A model generated the notes under the pieces. The model was not told where the DNA came from. It did not search any database and saw nothing but the letters and a program-made list of their open reading frames with translations. Position numbers and translations under genes: made by a program. DNA of 64,000 nucleotides, taken from contig JANXYR010000053.1 in the NCBI GenBank assembly GCA_025355965.1, forward strand, positions 52,818 through 116,817. The letters are read 5' to 3'. Positions 50,306-59,945 of the stretch are shown here, piece after piece. Each line of letters opens with the position of its first letter. Position 1 is the stretch's first letter. The DNA comes from Geobacteraceae bacterium. Lineage in GTDB: Bacteria > Desulfobacterota > Desulfuromonadia > Geobacterales > Pseudopelobacteraceae.

Positions 50306-50716
50306 ATGACAACAGAAATAACGGCAAAAATAATAAATTCAATCGGCCTCATTTTGGACATTGTAGGGGCTGGACTTGTCGCATGGGAAGCACTTTACCG
50401 ACATGAAGGGACAAAGTTCGGACGGCCAAAATATCAAGATGCCGCCGACAACGCATCTTATCCACCGAGAGAAAGCCCCACATACAAAAAATTGGAACAA
50501 GACAAATACAGAAAAATGAAAATTGGCCTCTGGGTGTTGCTTGTCGGCTTTGTTTTTCAAATCGCATCAAATTGGCTGCCTTATTTTATTGAAAATAAGA
50601 CAACCCCCAAGAATAGCCAAGAGACGACCATTCCAAGAACTCCAACCAAACCGACACAGCTGACACTGCTCTCAGGATTTCTCGATTTTTCGGCACTTCA
50701 CCGGAATTTTGGCTAA
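50306..50716 (+). CDS. Unrecognised two-helix membrane protein
   Basis: The 136-residue protein has membrane segments at about residues 9-28 and 73-92. Between them is a charged loop, and the C-terminus is Thr/Pro-rich. The composition differs from the housekeeping genes around it and the ribosome site is weak. It lies in the accessory patch between rsmA and rmuC. Confidence 0.6.
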   Translation: MTTEITAKIINSIGLILDIVGAGLVAWEALYRHEGTKFGRPKYQDAADNASYPPRESPTYKKLEQDKYRKMKIGLWVLLVGFVFQIASNWLPYFIENKTTPKNSQETTIPRTPTKPTQLTLLSGFLDFSALHRNFG

Positions 50717-50832
50717 ATCTTCAGACTGCGTACGATATGAAAATAACCAAGCTGATCGTTGGCTACAAAGTAGAAAAGGAGGTTCACTCCTTTCTTCACA
50801 ATATGCCGTGTTTTTTGCATGTTTGATGTACT

Positions 50833-50910
50833 TGCCGGAAAACAGGCTAAAAAAGTCTGCTGTATAAGCCGGTGGGTGAAAGATTCAACTGCTTCTAAAA
50901 AGGATTGATA
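50833..50910 (+). repeat. Direct repeat, copy 1, left of the toxin-antitoxin pair
   Basis: This 78-bp stretch matches 51762-51838 at about 69 positions with one gap. The rest of the 50717-51079 gap holds a small AAAGGAG/CTCCTTT hairpin near 50775 and no convincing gene. Confidence 0.75.
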
Positions 50911-51079
50911 CATAGTGACCGATGGACGAGGGCTTGGGGTGACGGAGTTAATGTGGTTAGCTAAAAACCGAAAAAACGGGAGTAATAGGGACATCGACCT
51001 ATTGTTCAGGTGTCAAGGAGGCTTGCCTCACGCTACTCTCTGTGTTACAGTCGCTTCATAAAAAGGGAGGATCTCCACA

Positions 51080-51316
51080 ATGCCACAGACCATTGCCGCT
51101 ACCTACGAACATGGCGTGTTCGTGCCCCGCATACCGGTTAATCTGCCGGAACATACCGAGGTAAAGCTTCTGCTCCCCAAGTTAACAACAAAACGGAATC
51201 AGATATCCAAAGCAGAAATGAGTTTTCTAGCACTGCGCGGCATCAGTCATAATCTTGCTGGGACAGACTCCGTTGAAATACAGAAAAAGATCCGTAGCGA
51301 ATGGCGCGGTCTGTGA
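51080..51316 (+). CDS. DUF104 (AF2212-like) family antitoxin
   Basis: The 78-residue protein starts with the family signature of a short beta hairpin (IAATYEHGVFVP, then LPEHTEVKLLLP). DUF104 proteins are found next to PIN toxins and act as antitoxins. It overlaps the PIN gene by 16 bp. AAGGGAGGATC precedes the ATG. Confidence 0.82.
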   Translation: MPQTIAATYEHGVFVPRIPVNLPEHTEVKLLLPKLTTKRNQISKAEMSFLALRGISHNLAGTDSVEIQKKIRSEWRGL

Positions 51317-51744
51317 CTGTCTGCATCGACACTAATGTACTGCTCGGCTTTTTCAATAACGAGCCTGAGAAGGTAGAAAGCTGTACCGCTTTTTTCCAGT
51401 TTCTTTTCACCAAACGCATCAAGTCCGTTGTTGCCACCATCACCCTCTTGGAACTGGCTGCCATTCTCACCTCTGCCGATCAATCCGCTGAAGCTGAACG
51501 AATCGTCGAATCAATAGAATCTCTCTCCCTATTCTCCATCGCAGAATTTCGCAATGGGTGGATTCTGCGTACAGCCGCCCTAAAAAAAGCCAATCGACTG
51601 GCTATCGCTGACGCGATCATTCTGTCAACAGCCATTGAGACCCGTTGTTCCTACCTGATCACCTTCGACACAGATTTCAGGAGTGTCGGAGAAATCCAAG
51701 TATTAACCCCACAGAAGTTTCTTGAATTGCAAAAATTGCCATAG
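51301..51744 (+). CDS. PIN-domain toxin (VapC-like ribonuclease)
   Basis: The 147-residue protein has the PIN acidic residues D10 (CIDTNVLL), E51, D104 (AIADAII) and D123/D125 (TFDTDF). Such toxins cut RNA, often tRNA. It is translationally coupled to the DUF104 antitoxin, and the pair lies between two direct repeats. Confidence 0.87.
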   Translation: MARSVTVCIDTNVLLGFFNNEPEKVESCTAFFQFLFTKRIKSVVATITLLELAAILTSADQSAEAERIVESIESLSLFSIAEFRNGWILRTAALKKANRLAIADAIILSTAIETRCSYLITFDTDFRSVGEIQVLTPQKFLELQKLP

Positions 51745-51761
51745 GGCTTGTGTGGAGGGAA

Positions 51762-51838
51762 TGCGGGCAAACAGGCTAAAAAGTCTGCAGTGTAAGCCGA
51801 TGTGTGAAAGATTCAACTGCTTCTGAAAAGGACTGATA
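51762..51838 (+). repeat. Direct repeat, copy 2, including the rmuC ribosome site
   Basis: This 77-bp copy ends four bases before the rmuC ATG and supplies its AAAAGGACT ribosome-site region. It is 929 bp from copy 1, with the DUF104-PIN pair between them. Confidence 0.75.
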
Positions 51839-51842
51839 TTTA

Positions 51843-53222
51843 ATGAACGATGTAATGGCATATATCACCATTCTGCTCCTTCTCGCCTGCTTTGGGCTTC
51901 TCTGTACTCTGTTCATGAGAGGCAGGCGTGTGGCGTCTGGAAACGCCGACCTGCAGCAACGCATAGACGGTATTGAAAAGCTTCTGGAACGTCATGAGCG
52001 GACCCTTCGGGAAGAGCTTGTGCGAAGTCGTGAGGAAGCCCATGACGGTTCCCGCCGCATGCGGGAAGAGATGACCGGCGGCGTAACCGTGCTGGGCGAT
52101 TCATTATTGAAGAGGATGAGTGATATTGCTGGCCTGCAGAAAAACCAGCTGGAGTTGTTTGCGGCACAATTGAAGGAGCTTACTTCGAGCAATGAAGGGC
52201 GACTTGATAAATTACGTGAAGGGGTCGATGCTCGGCTAAAGTTGATTCAGGAAGATAATGCCCGTAAGTTGGAACAGATGCGGGCTACCGTTGATGAAAA
52301 ACTGCATGATACCCTTGAAAAGCGACTGGGTGAATCATTCAAGCTGGTCAGTGAACGCCTTGAGCTTGTGCAGCGCGGTCTGGGTGAAATGCAGACGCTT
52401 GCTAACGGTGTTGGGGATTTGAAAAAGGTACTGACCAACGTCAAGACTCGCGGTACTTTCGGGGAAATACAGCTGGGGAGCCTGTTAGAGCAGATCCTGG
52501 CTCCAGGACAGTATGAATCAAACGTTGAAACCAGGCAGGGGAGCGGCCAGCGGGTTGAATTTGCTCTGAAACTCCCAGGGCGCGATGGCACTTCGGATGG
52601 CATGGTCTGGTTGCCACTGGATGCCAAGTTCCCTCAGGAAGATTACTTGCGACTGGTGGAGGCCCAGGAAGCTGCAGATGTTGCAGCAGCGTCTGATTCC
52701 AGAAAACAGCTTGATCGCTCTGTGCGGGATATGGCCAAAACTATTCGTGACAAATATCTTGATCCACCGCATACAACAGATTTTGGGGTCATGTTTCTGC
52801 CGACTGAAGGGCTGTATGCCGAAGTGCTTCGTTTGCCGGGGCTTTTTGAAGCTCTGCAGCGCGATTTCAAAGTCATGGTAGCCGGCCCGACAACACTGGC
52901 AGCCCTGCTTAACAGCTTGCAGATGGGGTTCAGGACGCTTGCGATTGAAAAACGTTCTGCCGAAGTCTGGAATTTGCTGGGGGCGGTTCGTACGGAATTC
53001 TCCAAATTTGGCACGATTCTGGAGAAAACGCGAAAAAAACTTGTGGAAGCTGGAAACCATATTGATTTGGCCGCTACCCGAACCAGGGTCATTGAACGTA
53101 AGTTGCGTGACGTACAGGATATTCCGCATCAGGAATCAGGCGTAATTCTGGATGATGTATTGGAGAGTGAAGAAATTTCCGAGATTACAGAGGAGATCCA
53201 AGAGCAGGGGATTTTACCATGA
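51843..53222 (+). CDS. rmuC: RmuC family DNA recombination protein
   Basis: The 459-residue protein has an N-terminal membrane segment (residues 4-22), a long coiled coil to about 190, and the RmuC nuclease-like domain (GTFGEIQLGSLLEQIL, DAKFPQEDY, FLPTEGLYAE). RmuC limits recombination at inverted repeats. Its stop overlaps the tsaC start. Confidence 0.92.
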   Translation: MNDVMAYITILLLLACFGLLCTLFMRGRRVASGNADLQQRIDGIEKLLERHERTLREELVRSREEAHDGSRRMREEMTGGVTVLGDSLLKRMSDIAGLQKNQLELFAAQLKELTSSNEGRLDKLREGVDARLKLIQEDNARKLEQMRATVDEKLHDTLEKRLGESFKLVSERLELVQRGLGEMQTLANGVGDLKKVLTNVKTRGTFGEIQLGSLLEQILAPGQYESNVETRQGSGQRVEFALKLPGRDGTSDGMVWLPLDAKFPQEDYLRLVEAQEAADVAAASDSRKQLDRSVRDMAKTIRDKYLDPPHTTDFGVMFLPTEGLYAEVLRLPGLFEALQRDFKVMVAGPTTLAALLNSLQMGFRTLAIEKRSAEVWNLLGAVRTEFSKFGTILEKTRKKLVEAGNHIDLAATRTRVIERKLRDVQDIPHQESGVILDDVLESEEISEITEEIQEQGILP

Positions 53223-53830
53223 TGCTTGAAATTAACTCCGATTATCCTCAGCCGCACCAGATTTCGCGGATTGTCGAAAGCTTAAAAGATGGTAAGGTAA
53301 TCGCCTATCCTACTGATACAACTTATGGCATTGGCTGTTCGATTTTTTGTAAAAAAAGTATAGAACGAATCTATCAGATGAAACAGCGAGATCGTCGCAA
53401 GCCGTTTTCGGTTATCTGTTCATCACTGTCGGAAATATCGCATTATGCCAAGGTCAGTAACTCAGCTTTCAAGATTATTAAACGCCATCTTCCAGGACCA
53501 TATACATTTGTTTTTGAAGCGACTCGAGAAGTGCCGGATTTGCTGCTGACCAGGCAGAAAACGGTCGGAATTCGTATTCCTGATAACCGAATATGTCGCG
53601 ACCTTGTTTCCGCACTGGGTAATCCGATTATAACCACCAGCGCAAATATTTCCGGTGAAGAGCCGGAAGGAGATCCACGCAACATTGCGGATACATTTGG
53701 TAATCAACTTGATTTTGTCATTGACGGCGGAATTCTGACAACGGATGTCAGTTCTGTTGTGAGTCTGATCGGTGCTACTCCGGAGATTTTACGGGTCGGG
53801 CTTGGTGATGTTTCATGGTGCGGAAAGTGA
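53219..53830 (+). CDS. tsaC: L-threonylcarbamoyladenylate synthase (Sua5/YciO/YrdC)
   Basis: The 203-residue protein has the YrdC fold landmarks YPTDTTYGIGC, KQRDRRKPFSVICS, PGPYTFV and TSANISGE. It makes threonylcarbamoyl-AMP, the donor used by TsaD. YciO-like paralogs look similar, so the exact assignment is likely but not certain. It is coupled to rmuC by ATGA. Confidence 0.87.
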   Translation: MMLEINSDYPQPHQISRIVESLKDGKVIAYPTDTTYGIGCSIFCKKSIERIYQMKQRDRRKPFSVICSSLSEISHYAKVSNSAFKIIKRHLPGPYTFVFEATREVPDLLLTRQKTVGIRIPDNRICRDLVSALGNPIITTSANISGEEPEGDPRNIADTFGNQLDFVIDGGILTTDVSSVVSLIGATPEILRVGLGDVSWCGK

Positions 53831-53845
53831 GTGCGGGGGTAGAGT

Positions 53846-54211
53846 GTGCGTAAACGTACCGTAAGAAATGGTATGCGACTTGTCATGGCGGCTTTGATCC
53901 TGATTATTCTGGCCAGTTTTTATCACGTACAGATCTCTGATCTGTTTTCATTTTCTACCTCTGTAGAGAGCCGAATATATCGTCTCGGAATGTTCTGGGC
54001 GGCAGCCATTGGTGGCTATGGCGTTGTGGTGATTGCTTTTGGTTTCGCACTATCACCTCTTAAAAATGATTACCAGGTTCGGCTCAAGCCCCTTTTTATC
54101 GGTATTTTTGTTATGATGTTCATCTTCTTTTATCTGCTCTCCTCTTCTTTTGAGGAACCGCTTAGAGACGAACAGAGGCGGCTGCGCCCTGGGGAGACGA
54201 TTACTATTTGA
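53846..54211 (+). CDS. Small membrane protein, three predicted helices
   Basis: The 121-residue protein has hydrophobic segments at about 7-25, 48-70 and 82-101 and an arginine-rich C-terminus. No family is recognised. It starts with GTG 53846, 15 bp after tsaC, and precedes the YihY-like gene. Confidence 0.7.
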   Translation: MRKRTVRNGMRLVMAALILIILASFYHVQISDLFSFSTSVESRIYRLGMFWAAAIGGYGVVVIAFGFALSPLKNDYQVRLKPLFIGIFVMMFIFFYLLSSSFEEPLRDEQRRLRPGETITI

Positions 54212-54245
54212 AAAAATGTCTGTATATTTGAAGTGAGGCACCCAC

Positions 54246-55538
54246 ATGCAGAATCCGAAAATTCCTGATCTATTACAAACTGAGAACCCTGACGAGTGGC
54301 ACGGCCTGAAAGGGCGCATTTTTTCGTTTATCCAACTTATCTACTCAATCTCAATAAATTTTTCTGGTCATCAGGGGGCAATGCGAGCCTCTGCACTCAC
54401 CTATACCACGGTACTTTCACTTGTCCCATTTCTGGCAATCGCTTTTTCAGTACTCAAGGGTCTCGGAGCACAAAATACGCTTGAGCCACTACTGCAACAA
54501 ATTGCCGGTGATTCTGAGGAAACAATATCCCGCCTTGTCGCTTATGTAAATAACACCAACATGAAGTCGGTGGGGGCGATAGGTCTTGTGATGCTGATTC
54601 TGACTGTAGTCTCTCTGATGGGAAACATTGAGGAGGCATTCAATGCTGTCTGGGGAGTGCGTGAGACCCGTTCGATTCATAGAAGATTCAGCGATTATTT
54701 AAGTGTTGTTATCGTAGGACCGATTTTGCTGCTCGCTGCAACCAGTATGACTTCTACTCTGCAGAGCCAATGGATGCTGCAGTGGTTAATCCATAATACC
54801 TATCTTGGCGATGCAATTCTGCTGCTCTTCCGTTTTTTGCCGTATCTTAGCGTCTGGATTGCCATGGTTTTTCTATACATTTTTATACCGAATACCCGGG
54901 TACGTTTTGCCTCTGCCGTAACGGGCGGCGTTATTGCCGGTACCGCCTGGCAACTGGCGCAGTGGGGTTACTTCCATTTCCAGGTAGGGGTAGCCAATTA
55001 TAACGCTATCTATGGGACTTTGGCTGCACTGCCCATTTTTCTTGTCTGGATTTATACGAGTTGGATAATTGTGCTTTTCGGTCTTGAAATCGTGTTTGCT
55101 CACCAACATCGTGGACACGGTTTACTCGGAAGCAGCACTTTTAGTTTAACTTCTACCGCTCGCGAACAACTGGCGGTGGCATTACTGGTGCAGGTGAGTC
55201 TCCAGTTTCAAAAAGGTGGTGTCCCTCCGTCTGCGCAGTTTCTGGCTGATGAACTAAATGTGCCGCTGCTCTCGCTTGAGACTGTTTTTGATGATTTGGC
55301 TCAACTGGGGTATTTGGTTGCGACCTTGGGACGCGAGTCCGGATGGCTGCCGGCGCGTGATCCGTCTGAAGTTCAGGTGAGTGAAGTTATCGGGGCTTTA
55401 CGTGGTGTTTCTTCTCTGCAAGCGGCAATACCGGCTCTTCAGCTTGCCGAAAACGTCATAAGTCAGGGGTGGGATGGTAGTTGTGCTAATCTTAAAGGGG
55501 TTACGGTGCGCGACCTGCTGAAAAGAGTGGTGACGTAA
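54246..55538 (+). CDS. YihY/BrkB family membrane protein
   Basis: The 430-residue protein has six membrane segments in the first 300 residues with the family features ALTYTTVLSLVPFLA, FNAVWGV and YNAIYGTLAALPIFL. A roughly 130-residue cytoplasmic C-terminus resembles a winged-helix domain. The family was once annotated RNase BN in error; its function is unknown. Confidence 0.88.
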   Translation: MQNPKIPDLLQTENPDEWHGLKGRIFSFIQLIYSISINFSGHQGAMRASALTYTTVLSLVPFLAIAFSVLKGLGAQNTLEPLLQQIAGDSEETISRLVAYVNNTNMKSVGAIGLVMLILTVVSLMGNIEEAFNAVWGVRETRSIHRRFSDYLSVVIVGPILLLAATSMTSTLQSQWMLQWLIHNTYLGDAILLLFRFLPYLSVWIAMVFLYIFIPNTRVRFASAVTGGVIAGTAWQLAQWGYFHFQVGVANYNAIYGTLAALPIFLVWIYTSWIIVLFGLEIVFAHQHRGHGLLGSSTFSLTSTAREQLAVALLVQVSLQFQKGGVPPSAQFLADELNVPLLSLETVFDDLAQLGYLVATLGRESGWLPARDPSEVQVSEVIGALRGVSSLQAAIPALQLAENVISQGWDGSCANLKGVTVRDLLKRVVT

Positions 55539-55569
55539 GAATTTATCCTGCGCTAACGGAGATGTACCA

Positions 55570-58263
55570 ATGAATAGAAGCTTTTTGGCCGCTATGCCGG
55601 GAGAATCGCTTGATGCGCTTTACCGCCAGTGGCAGCGATCAGTTGATTCGGTTCCTGAAGAATGGCGGCTCTTTTTCTCTGGTTTCGAACTCGGATTAAA
55701 TAGCGGGTCCGGCAGTGATGGCGGATTTGGTGAACAGGCAGCGCTAAAACTTTCGGGCGTCCAATCTCTTATCTATCGCTACCGTTCTATTGGCCACCTC
55801 CTGGCATGTACCGATCCACTCTCCCCTTGTCAGCTTTTCCACCCCCTGCTGGAGCTGTCTATCTTCGGACTCGATGAAAATGACCTCGATACCCTCTTTG
55901 CATGCCGTCGTTTTCTGAAACCTCGTGCAACTTTACGAGAAATCTTGGAAACCATGCGTGAGACCTATTGCCAGGAAACAGGTATTGAATTCATGCATAT
56001 TCAGGACCCGGATGAACGTCAGTGGCTGATCGACTGTATGGAGCCCTGTAGAAATCACCCGGTTTTTTCAATAGCTGAAAAATTGCATATTCTGGAAAAA
56101 CTCCACCAGGCTGCACTGTTTGAGTCTTTTTTGCATCGCAGGTTTGTCGGGCAAAAACGTTTTTCTCTTGAAGGTGGAGAAATTATGATCCCGGTTCTGG
56201 ATCGGATCCTCAGTGGGTGCCAGAATGCCGGAATCAGTGATGTTGTAATGGGGATGTCGCATCGCGGAAGATTGAACGTACTGGCGCATATATTACGAAA
56301 GCCGTATGAGACACTTTTTGCAGAGTTTAAAGAGAGCATTTCCCCCGGTTTTATGGGTGATGGTGATGTGAAATATCACAAGGGACATTCAAGTGATATT
56401 GATCTTGACGGCTATCAGGTACATGTGACCATTGCCGCAAACCCCAGCCATCTTGAAGCGGTGAATGCTGTTGTTGAAGGTAAATGTCGTGCCAGACAGG
56501 ACAATTATGGCACTGATGGCACCGGACTGGTGCTTCCGGTTCTGATTCATGGTGATGCTGCTTTTGCTGGGCAGGGTAGCGTTATGGAAGTTCTCAATAT
56601 GTCGCAACTGGAAGGTTATGGCACCGGCGGGACAATTCATGTGGTGCTTAACAATCAGATCGGCTTCACAACTCTTCCCAGGGACTCACGATCTACATCT
56701 TACGCAACGGATATTGCCAAGATGCTCTCCTGTCCAATTTTTCACGTTCAGGGCGAGGCTCCGGAGTCTGCACTGCATGTTGTCGATATTGCCATGGCAT
56801 ATCGACAGGCATTTCATCGTGATGTGCTCATCGAACTGATCTGCTACCGCCGTTACGGTCATAACGAAGGAGATGAACCGGCGTTCACCCAGCCGAGAAT
56901 GTATCAGCAGATTGCCGCCCGTCCCCCGGTCAACCGCATCTATGAAACTGTTCTCGCCGAAGAAGACGGGATATCTACGGATACGCTGGAGATGCTTGAA
57001 CGGGGTGTAAATGAAACATTGGAGTCTTCTTTTAATAAACCCCCAGTAGCGGATCCGGTCGGTTTTGCTGAGCAATGGAGCAGCATCAGCGCTGAATACA
57101 GCTCCGAGCCAGTTGAAACCGCCGTTTCAGCAGAAAAACTGGTAACTGTTGCTAGGCGCATGGCTGTTCTCCCGTCCGGTTTCATGCCGCACGCAAAAAT
57201 TGGTACTCTGATTCAGAAACGTTTTGAGGCAATTCAGAAAGGCGTCGGGATTGATTGGGGGAATGCCGAAACTCTCGCGTATGCGACGTTACTGGATCAG
57301 GGATATTCCGTTCGAATCTCTGGACAGGATTCAAGGCGCGGGACTTTTAATCATCGTCATTGTGTTGTAATTGACTTTAACGATGAACGCAGTTATACGC
57401 CCTTGGAAACAGTTGCTCGCGATGGGGCCGTTTTTCAGGCATGGAACAGCTCGCTATCTGAATTTGGTGTGCTCGGCTTCGACTATGGCTATTCTTTGGA
57501 AACGCCTGGGTGTCTTACGCTCTGGGAAGCCCAGTTTGGTGATTTTGCCAATGGTGCCCAGGTTGTTATCGACCAGTTTATTGCCAGCGGTGAAACCAAA
57601 TGGAATCGTGCCAGCGGTCTGGTGATGCTGCTTCCTCACGGGTATGAGGGGCAGGGGGCCGAACATTCCAGTGCCCGTATCGAGCGCTATCTGCAAATGT
57701 GCGCGTCAGAAAACATGATCGTGACCTGTCCGTCGACACCCGCACAGATGTTCCACCTGCTCAGGCGTCAGATGCTGCAATCGTTTCGAAAACCTCTTAT
57801 GGTGTTTACTCCGAAGAGTCTGTTGCGCCATCCGAGTTGCAGTTCAACCGTTGATGAATGCTGCAGTGGCACTTTTCAAACCTGTATTGTTCCACTTGGT
57901 GATATTTCTCCAGCCCGGCAGGTTCTGTTCTGTAGCGGTAAAATATTTTATGAACTGGAAGTGGAGCGCGTCCGGCTGGAACGGAGCGATACTGTAATTG
58001 TCCGGATTGAACAGTTATATCCCCTGGACCTGGATGCCATACAGGGTGTCATTGATATGTGTAGGCAAGAGTGTCGGTTTTATTGGGTCCAGGAGGAACC
58101 GGAAAATATGGGTGCTTGGCATTATATGGAACGACATTTCAATATGTTATCCGTTTCTGTCGAGTATATTGGCCGTCCGGAGGATTCCTGCCCTGCTGTC
58201 GGGTCTCATCATGTTCATGCTGAACAGCAGGATGACATATTGCGTAAGGTTTTTTCTCAATAA
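55570..58263 (+). CDS. sucA: 2-oxoglutarate dehydrogenase E1 component
   Basis: The 897-residue thiamine diphosphate enzyme has the SucA N-terminal segment (YRQWQRSVDSVPEEW), the GMSHRGRLNVLAH motif, GDAAFAGQG with NNQIGFTT for cofactor binding, and HGYEGQGAEHSSARIER near 690. It decarboxylates 2-oxoglutarate and passes succinyl groups to E2. No sucB or lpd follows, so its partners must lie elsewhere or it works alone. Confidence 0.95.
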   Translation: MNRSFLAAMPGESLDALYRQWQRSVDSVPEEWRLFFSGFELGLNSGSGSDGGFGEQAALKLSGVQSLIYRYRSIGHLLACTDPLSPCQLFHPLLELSIFGLDENDLDTLFACRRFLKPRATLREILETMRETYCQETGIEFMHIQDPDERQWLIDCMEPCRNHPVFSIAEKLHILEKLHQAALFESFLHRRFVGQKRFSLEGGEIMIPVLDRILSGCQNAGISDVVMGMSHRGRLNVLAHILRKPYETLFAEFKESISPGFMGDGDVKYHKGHSSDIDLDGYQVHVTIAANPSHLEAVNAVVEGKCRARQDNYGTDGTGLVLPVLIHGDAAFAGQGSVMEVLNMSQLEGYGTGGTIHVVLNNQIGFTTLPRDSRSTSYATDIAKMLSCPIFHVQGEAPESALHVVDIAMAYRQAFHRDVLIELICYRRYGHNEGDEPAFTQPRMYQQIAARPPVNRIYETVLAEEDGISTDTLEMLERGVNETLESSFNKPPVADPVGFAEQWSSISAEYSSEPVETAVSAEKLVTVARRMAVLPSGFMPHAKIGTLIQKRFEAIQKGVGIDWGNAETLAYATLLDQGYSVRISGQDSRRGTFNHRHCVVIDFNDERSYTPLETVARDGAVFQAWNSSLSEFGVLGFDYGYSLETPGCLTLWEAQFGDFANGAQVVIDQFIASGETKWNRASGLVMLLPHGYEGQGAEHSSARIERYLQMCASENMIVTCPSTPAQMFHLLRRQMLQSFRKPLMVFTPKSLLRHPSCSSTVDECCSGTFQTCIVPLGDISPARQVLFCSGKIFYELEVERVRLERSDTVIVRIEQLYPLDLDAIQGVIDMCRQECRFYWVQEEPENMGAWHYMERHFNMLSVSVEYIGRPEDSCPAVGSHHVHAEQQDDILRKVFSQ

Positions 58264-58303
58264 GTTATGGATAGCGGTTTACTGAACTTACACCCCGTTG
58301 CTG

Positions 58304-58332
58304 TTGACAATTACCGGTAGTCCGTGTAGTTA
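58304..58332 (+). promoter_or_regulatory. Predicted sigma70 promoter after sucA
   Basis: TTGACA at 58304-58309, 17 bases, then TAGTTA at 58327-58332, in the 96-bp gap between sucA and the receiver-like gene. Confidence 0.5.
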
Positions 58333-58359
58333 GTTGCTAATTAATTCAGAAGGATAATC

Positions 58360-59862
58360 ATGCTTAACCTGCTTTTAATATCAGATAGTCCAAAGGCTGA
58401 ATACATAAAGAGTGTGCTTCAACCAGTTCTCAAGGTCATTGTCAATGTTGTGACTGATTTCGATCACGGCTTGAAGGATGTTTTTGAAAAACGTCCTTCA
58501 GTCATATGTATTCAGGATCAGATTGGTGGTGTTACCGGTGAGAGTGTTGCCCGCCACATCCAGATGCTGCTTGGAGACAGTGCCCCGACATTTATCCTGC
58601 TCCACGCAGGAAACGAAAATATTAAAGCAATCAATGGGTTGTATGAACATCTAATTGATTTAAGTCAGTCTGATGATGCAGTAGCGGAAGAAATAAAAAA
58701 AACACTGAAATTTCTACTCGGTGATCAGTGGGGTAAAGTTTATATTCCGCCCAAACCAGAACCGGTTTCAGTTGAATCACCAACTACAGTTATCAAAGAG
58801 TTACGAGAAGAAGTAGATACGCTTGAAGATTCTTTCTCATCCGATCTGGAATTATCCGAAGATGCTGGCAAAGCTGTAGAATCCTGCAGGGCAGAAACTA
58901 TCAATGATGAAATGGCGGAATTGCTTCCGGTGGAGGTAGATAAGGTTTGCCGTGATGAAAGTCCCGTTGCTGAATCTGCAGCTGTCAGTAACAAATTGGA
59001 AGAAGCTATTATTGATGAACCAAAACATGAAACTGCTGAGTTAAAGCCGTCATCGCCTGTCATTACCGAGCCACTTGCTTCACCTGAGGTTTTTACCGGT
59101 GTAACACCGTTAAAAAAGGTAGAGGTTTATACAGCCGTATTTAATGATAGTAAGTTGGCTAAAGCACCGGTAGTTGCATCTTCGACACCACCTGCCGCAG
59201 AATTTCGTATCAGTCAAAATGCCAATCAGATTGAAGAACATTTTCCGGAAGAACTGCTTCTGGCATTTGAAGAGAACTATCGTTCAGAGCCCATGCTATT
59301 GCGGCGCACTGTTGTTATCGTATTAGTTTGTGCTATTTGCTTTTTAGGAGGATGGTATCTCGTCAAGCAAAATTCTCAGATAGTGAGCTCGTTGACGCAG
59401 CGGTTTTTGCTCTCATCGGGGGCAAAGCAATCGCCAGTAACGGTGCCGGTTGCGGTAGTTGTGCCTTCTGTACAAAAAACAGTTACGCCCCCAGAGGCGG
59501 CGCAGCCGACAGCTCCTCCGCCGCTGCCGGCTTTTATTCCTAAAGAAGGTCATGACAGCACTTATGCGGTAAAAAACCCTGGTTGGGAACGTTATATAGG
59601 CGAAAGCAGTGAATATAGGGTATTCAGCGCTTCGGGGCGCATTCTGGCGGTGCAGGTGCTGGCTATAAAAAACGCCACAATTTCAGAAATATTGATTAAA
59701 TCAATTCTGCAGGAATTGGTCGGAAGTCAGGATTACCTGATAACATCTCGAAACACTAAAGCAAACGTACATGTCGAGAACGGTAAAATACAGAATAAAG
59801 GTGAAGTAAAAATTTATAGAAAAAACGGGTCTGTTATGGCCTTTGTTGTGTCGGTTAACTAG
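58360..59862 (+). CDS. Receiver-like N-terminus with single transmembrane helix, function unknown
   Basis: The 500-residue protein begins with a domain of about 125 residues whose strand-helix pattern resembles a response-regulator receiver (LLLISDSPKAEYIK, VICIQDQIGG), but the usual acidic pair and phosphoacceptor are not conserved. An acidic, low-complexity region follows to about 310, then one membrane helix at about 316-334, a Pro/Ala-rich linker, and a C-terminal domain of about 90 residues. The layout resembles cytoplasmic-to-periplasmic adaptors of secretion or pilus machines. AGAAGGA precedes the ATG. Confidence 0.75.
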   Translation: MLNLLLISDSPKAEYIKSVLQPVLKVIVNVVTDFDHGLKDVFEKRPSVICIQDQIGGVTGESVARHIQMLLGDSAPTFILLHAGNENIKAINGLYEHLIDLSQSDDAVAEEIKKTLKFLLGDQWGKVYIPPKPEPVSVESPTTVIKELREEVDTLEDSFSSDLELSEDAGKAVESCRAETINDEMAELLPVEVDKVCRDESPVAESAAVSNKLEEAIIDEPKHETAELKPSSPVITEPLASPEVFTGVTPLKKVEVYTAVFNDSKLAKAPVVASSTPPAAEFRISQNANQIEEHFPEELLLAFEENYRSEPMLLRRTVVIVLVCAICFLGGWYLVKQNSQIVSSLTQRFLLSSGAKQSPVTVPVAVVVPSVQKTVTPPEAAQPTAPPPLPAFIPKEGHDSTYAVKNPGWERYIGESSEYRVFSASGRILAVQVLAIKNATISEILIKSILQELVGSQDYLITSRNTKANVHVENGKIQNKGEVKIYRKNGSVMAFVVSVN

Positions 59863-59945
59863 TTTATTCCTTGCCTTTCATACACGATAATCCACTGCAT
59901 ATTAAAATTAAGCTTTTTGCGTACTGTTGCAAGTACGGAGACAAA

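Noticed and set aside
50713..50994. Minus-strand frame of 93 residues across repeat copy 1, with some resemblance to a ParE/RelE-like ending.
   Set aside because: The resemblance is weak, and part of the same frame recurs in copy 2 only because the DNA is repeated.
50915..51061. 48-codon frame starting with GTG just after direct-repeat copy 1.
   Set aside because: It has a possible ribosome site inherited from the repeat, but the protein has no recognisable features and is probably fortuitous.
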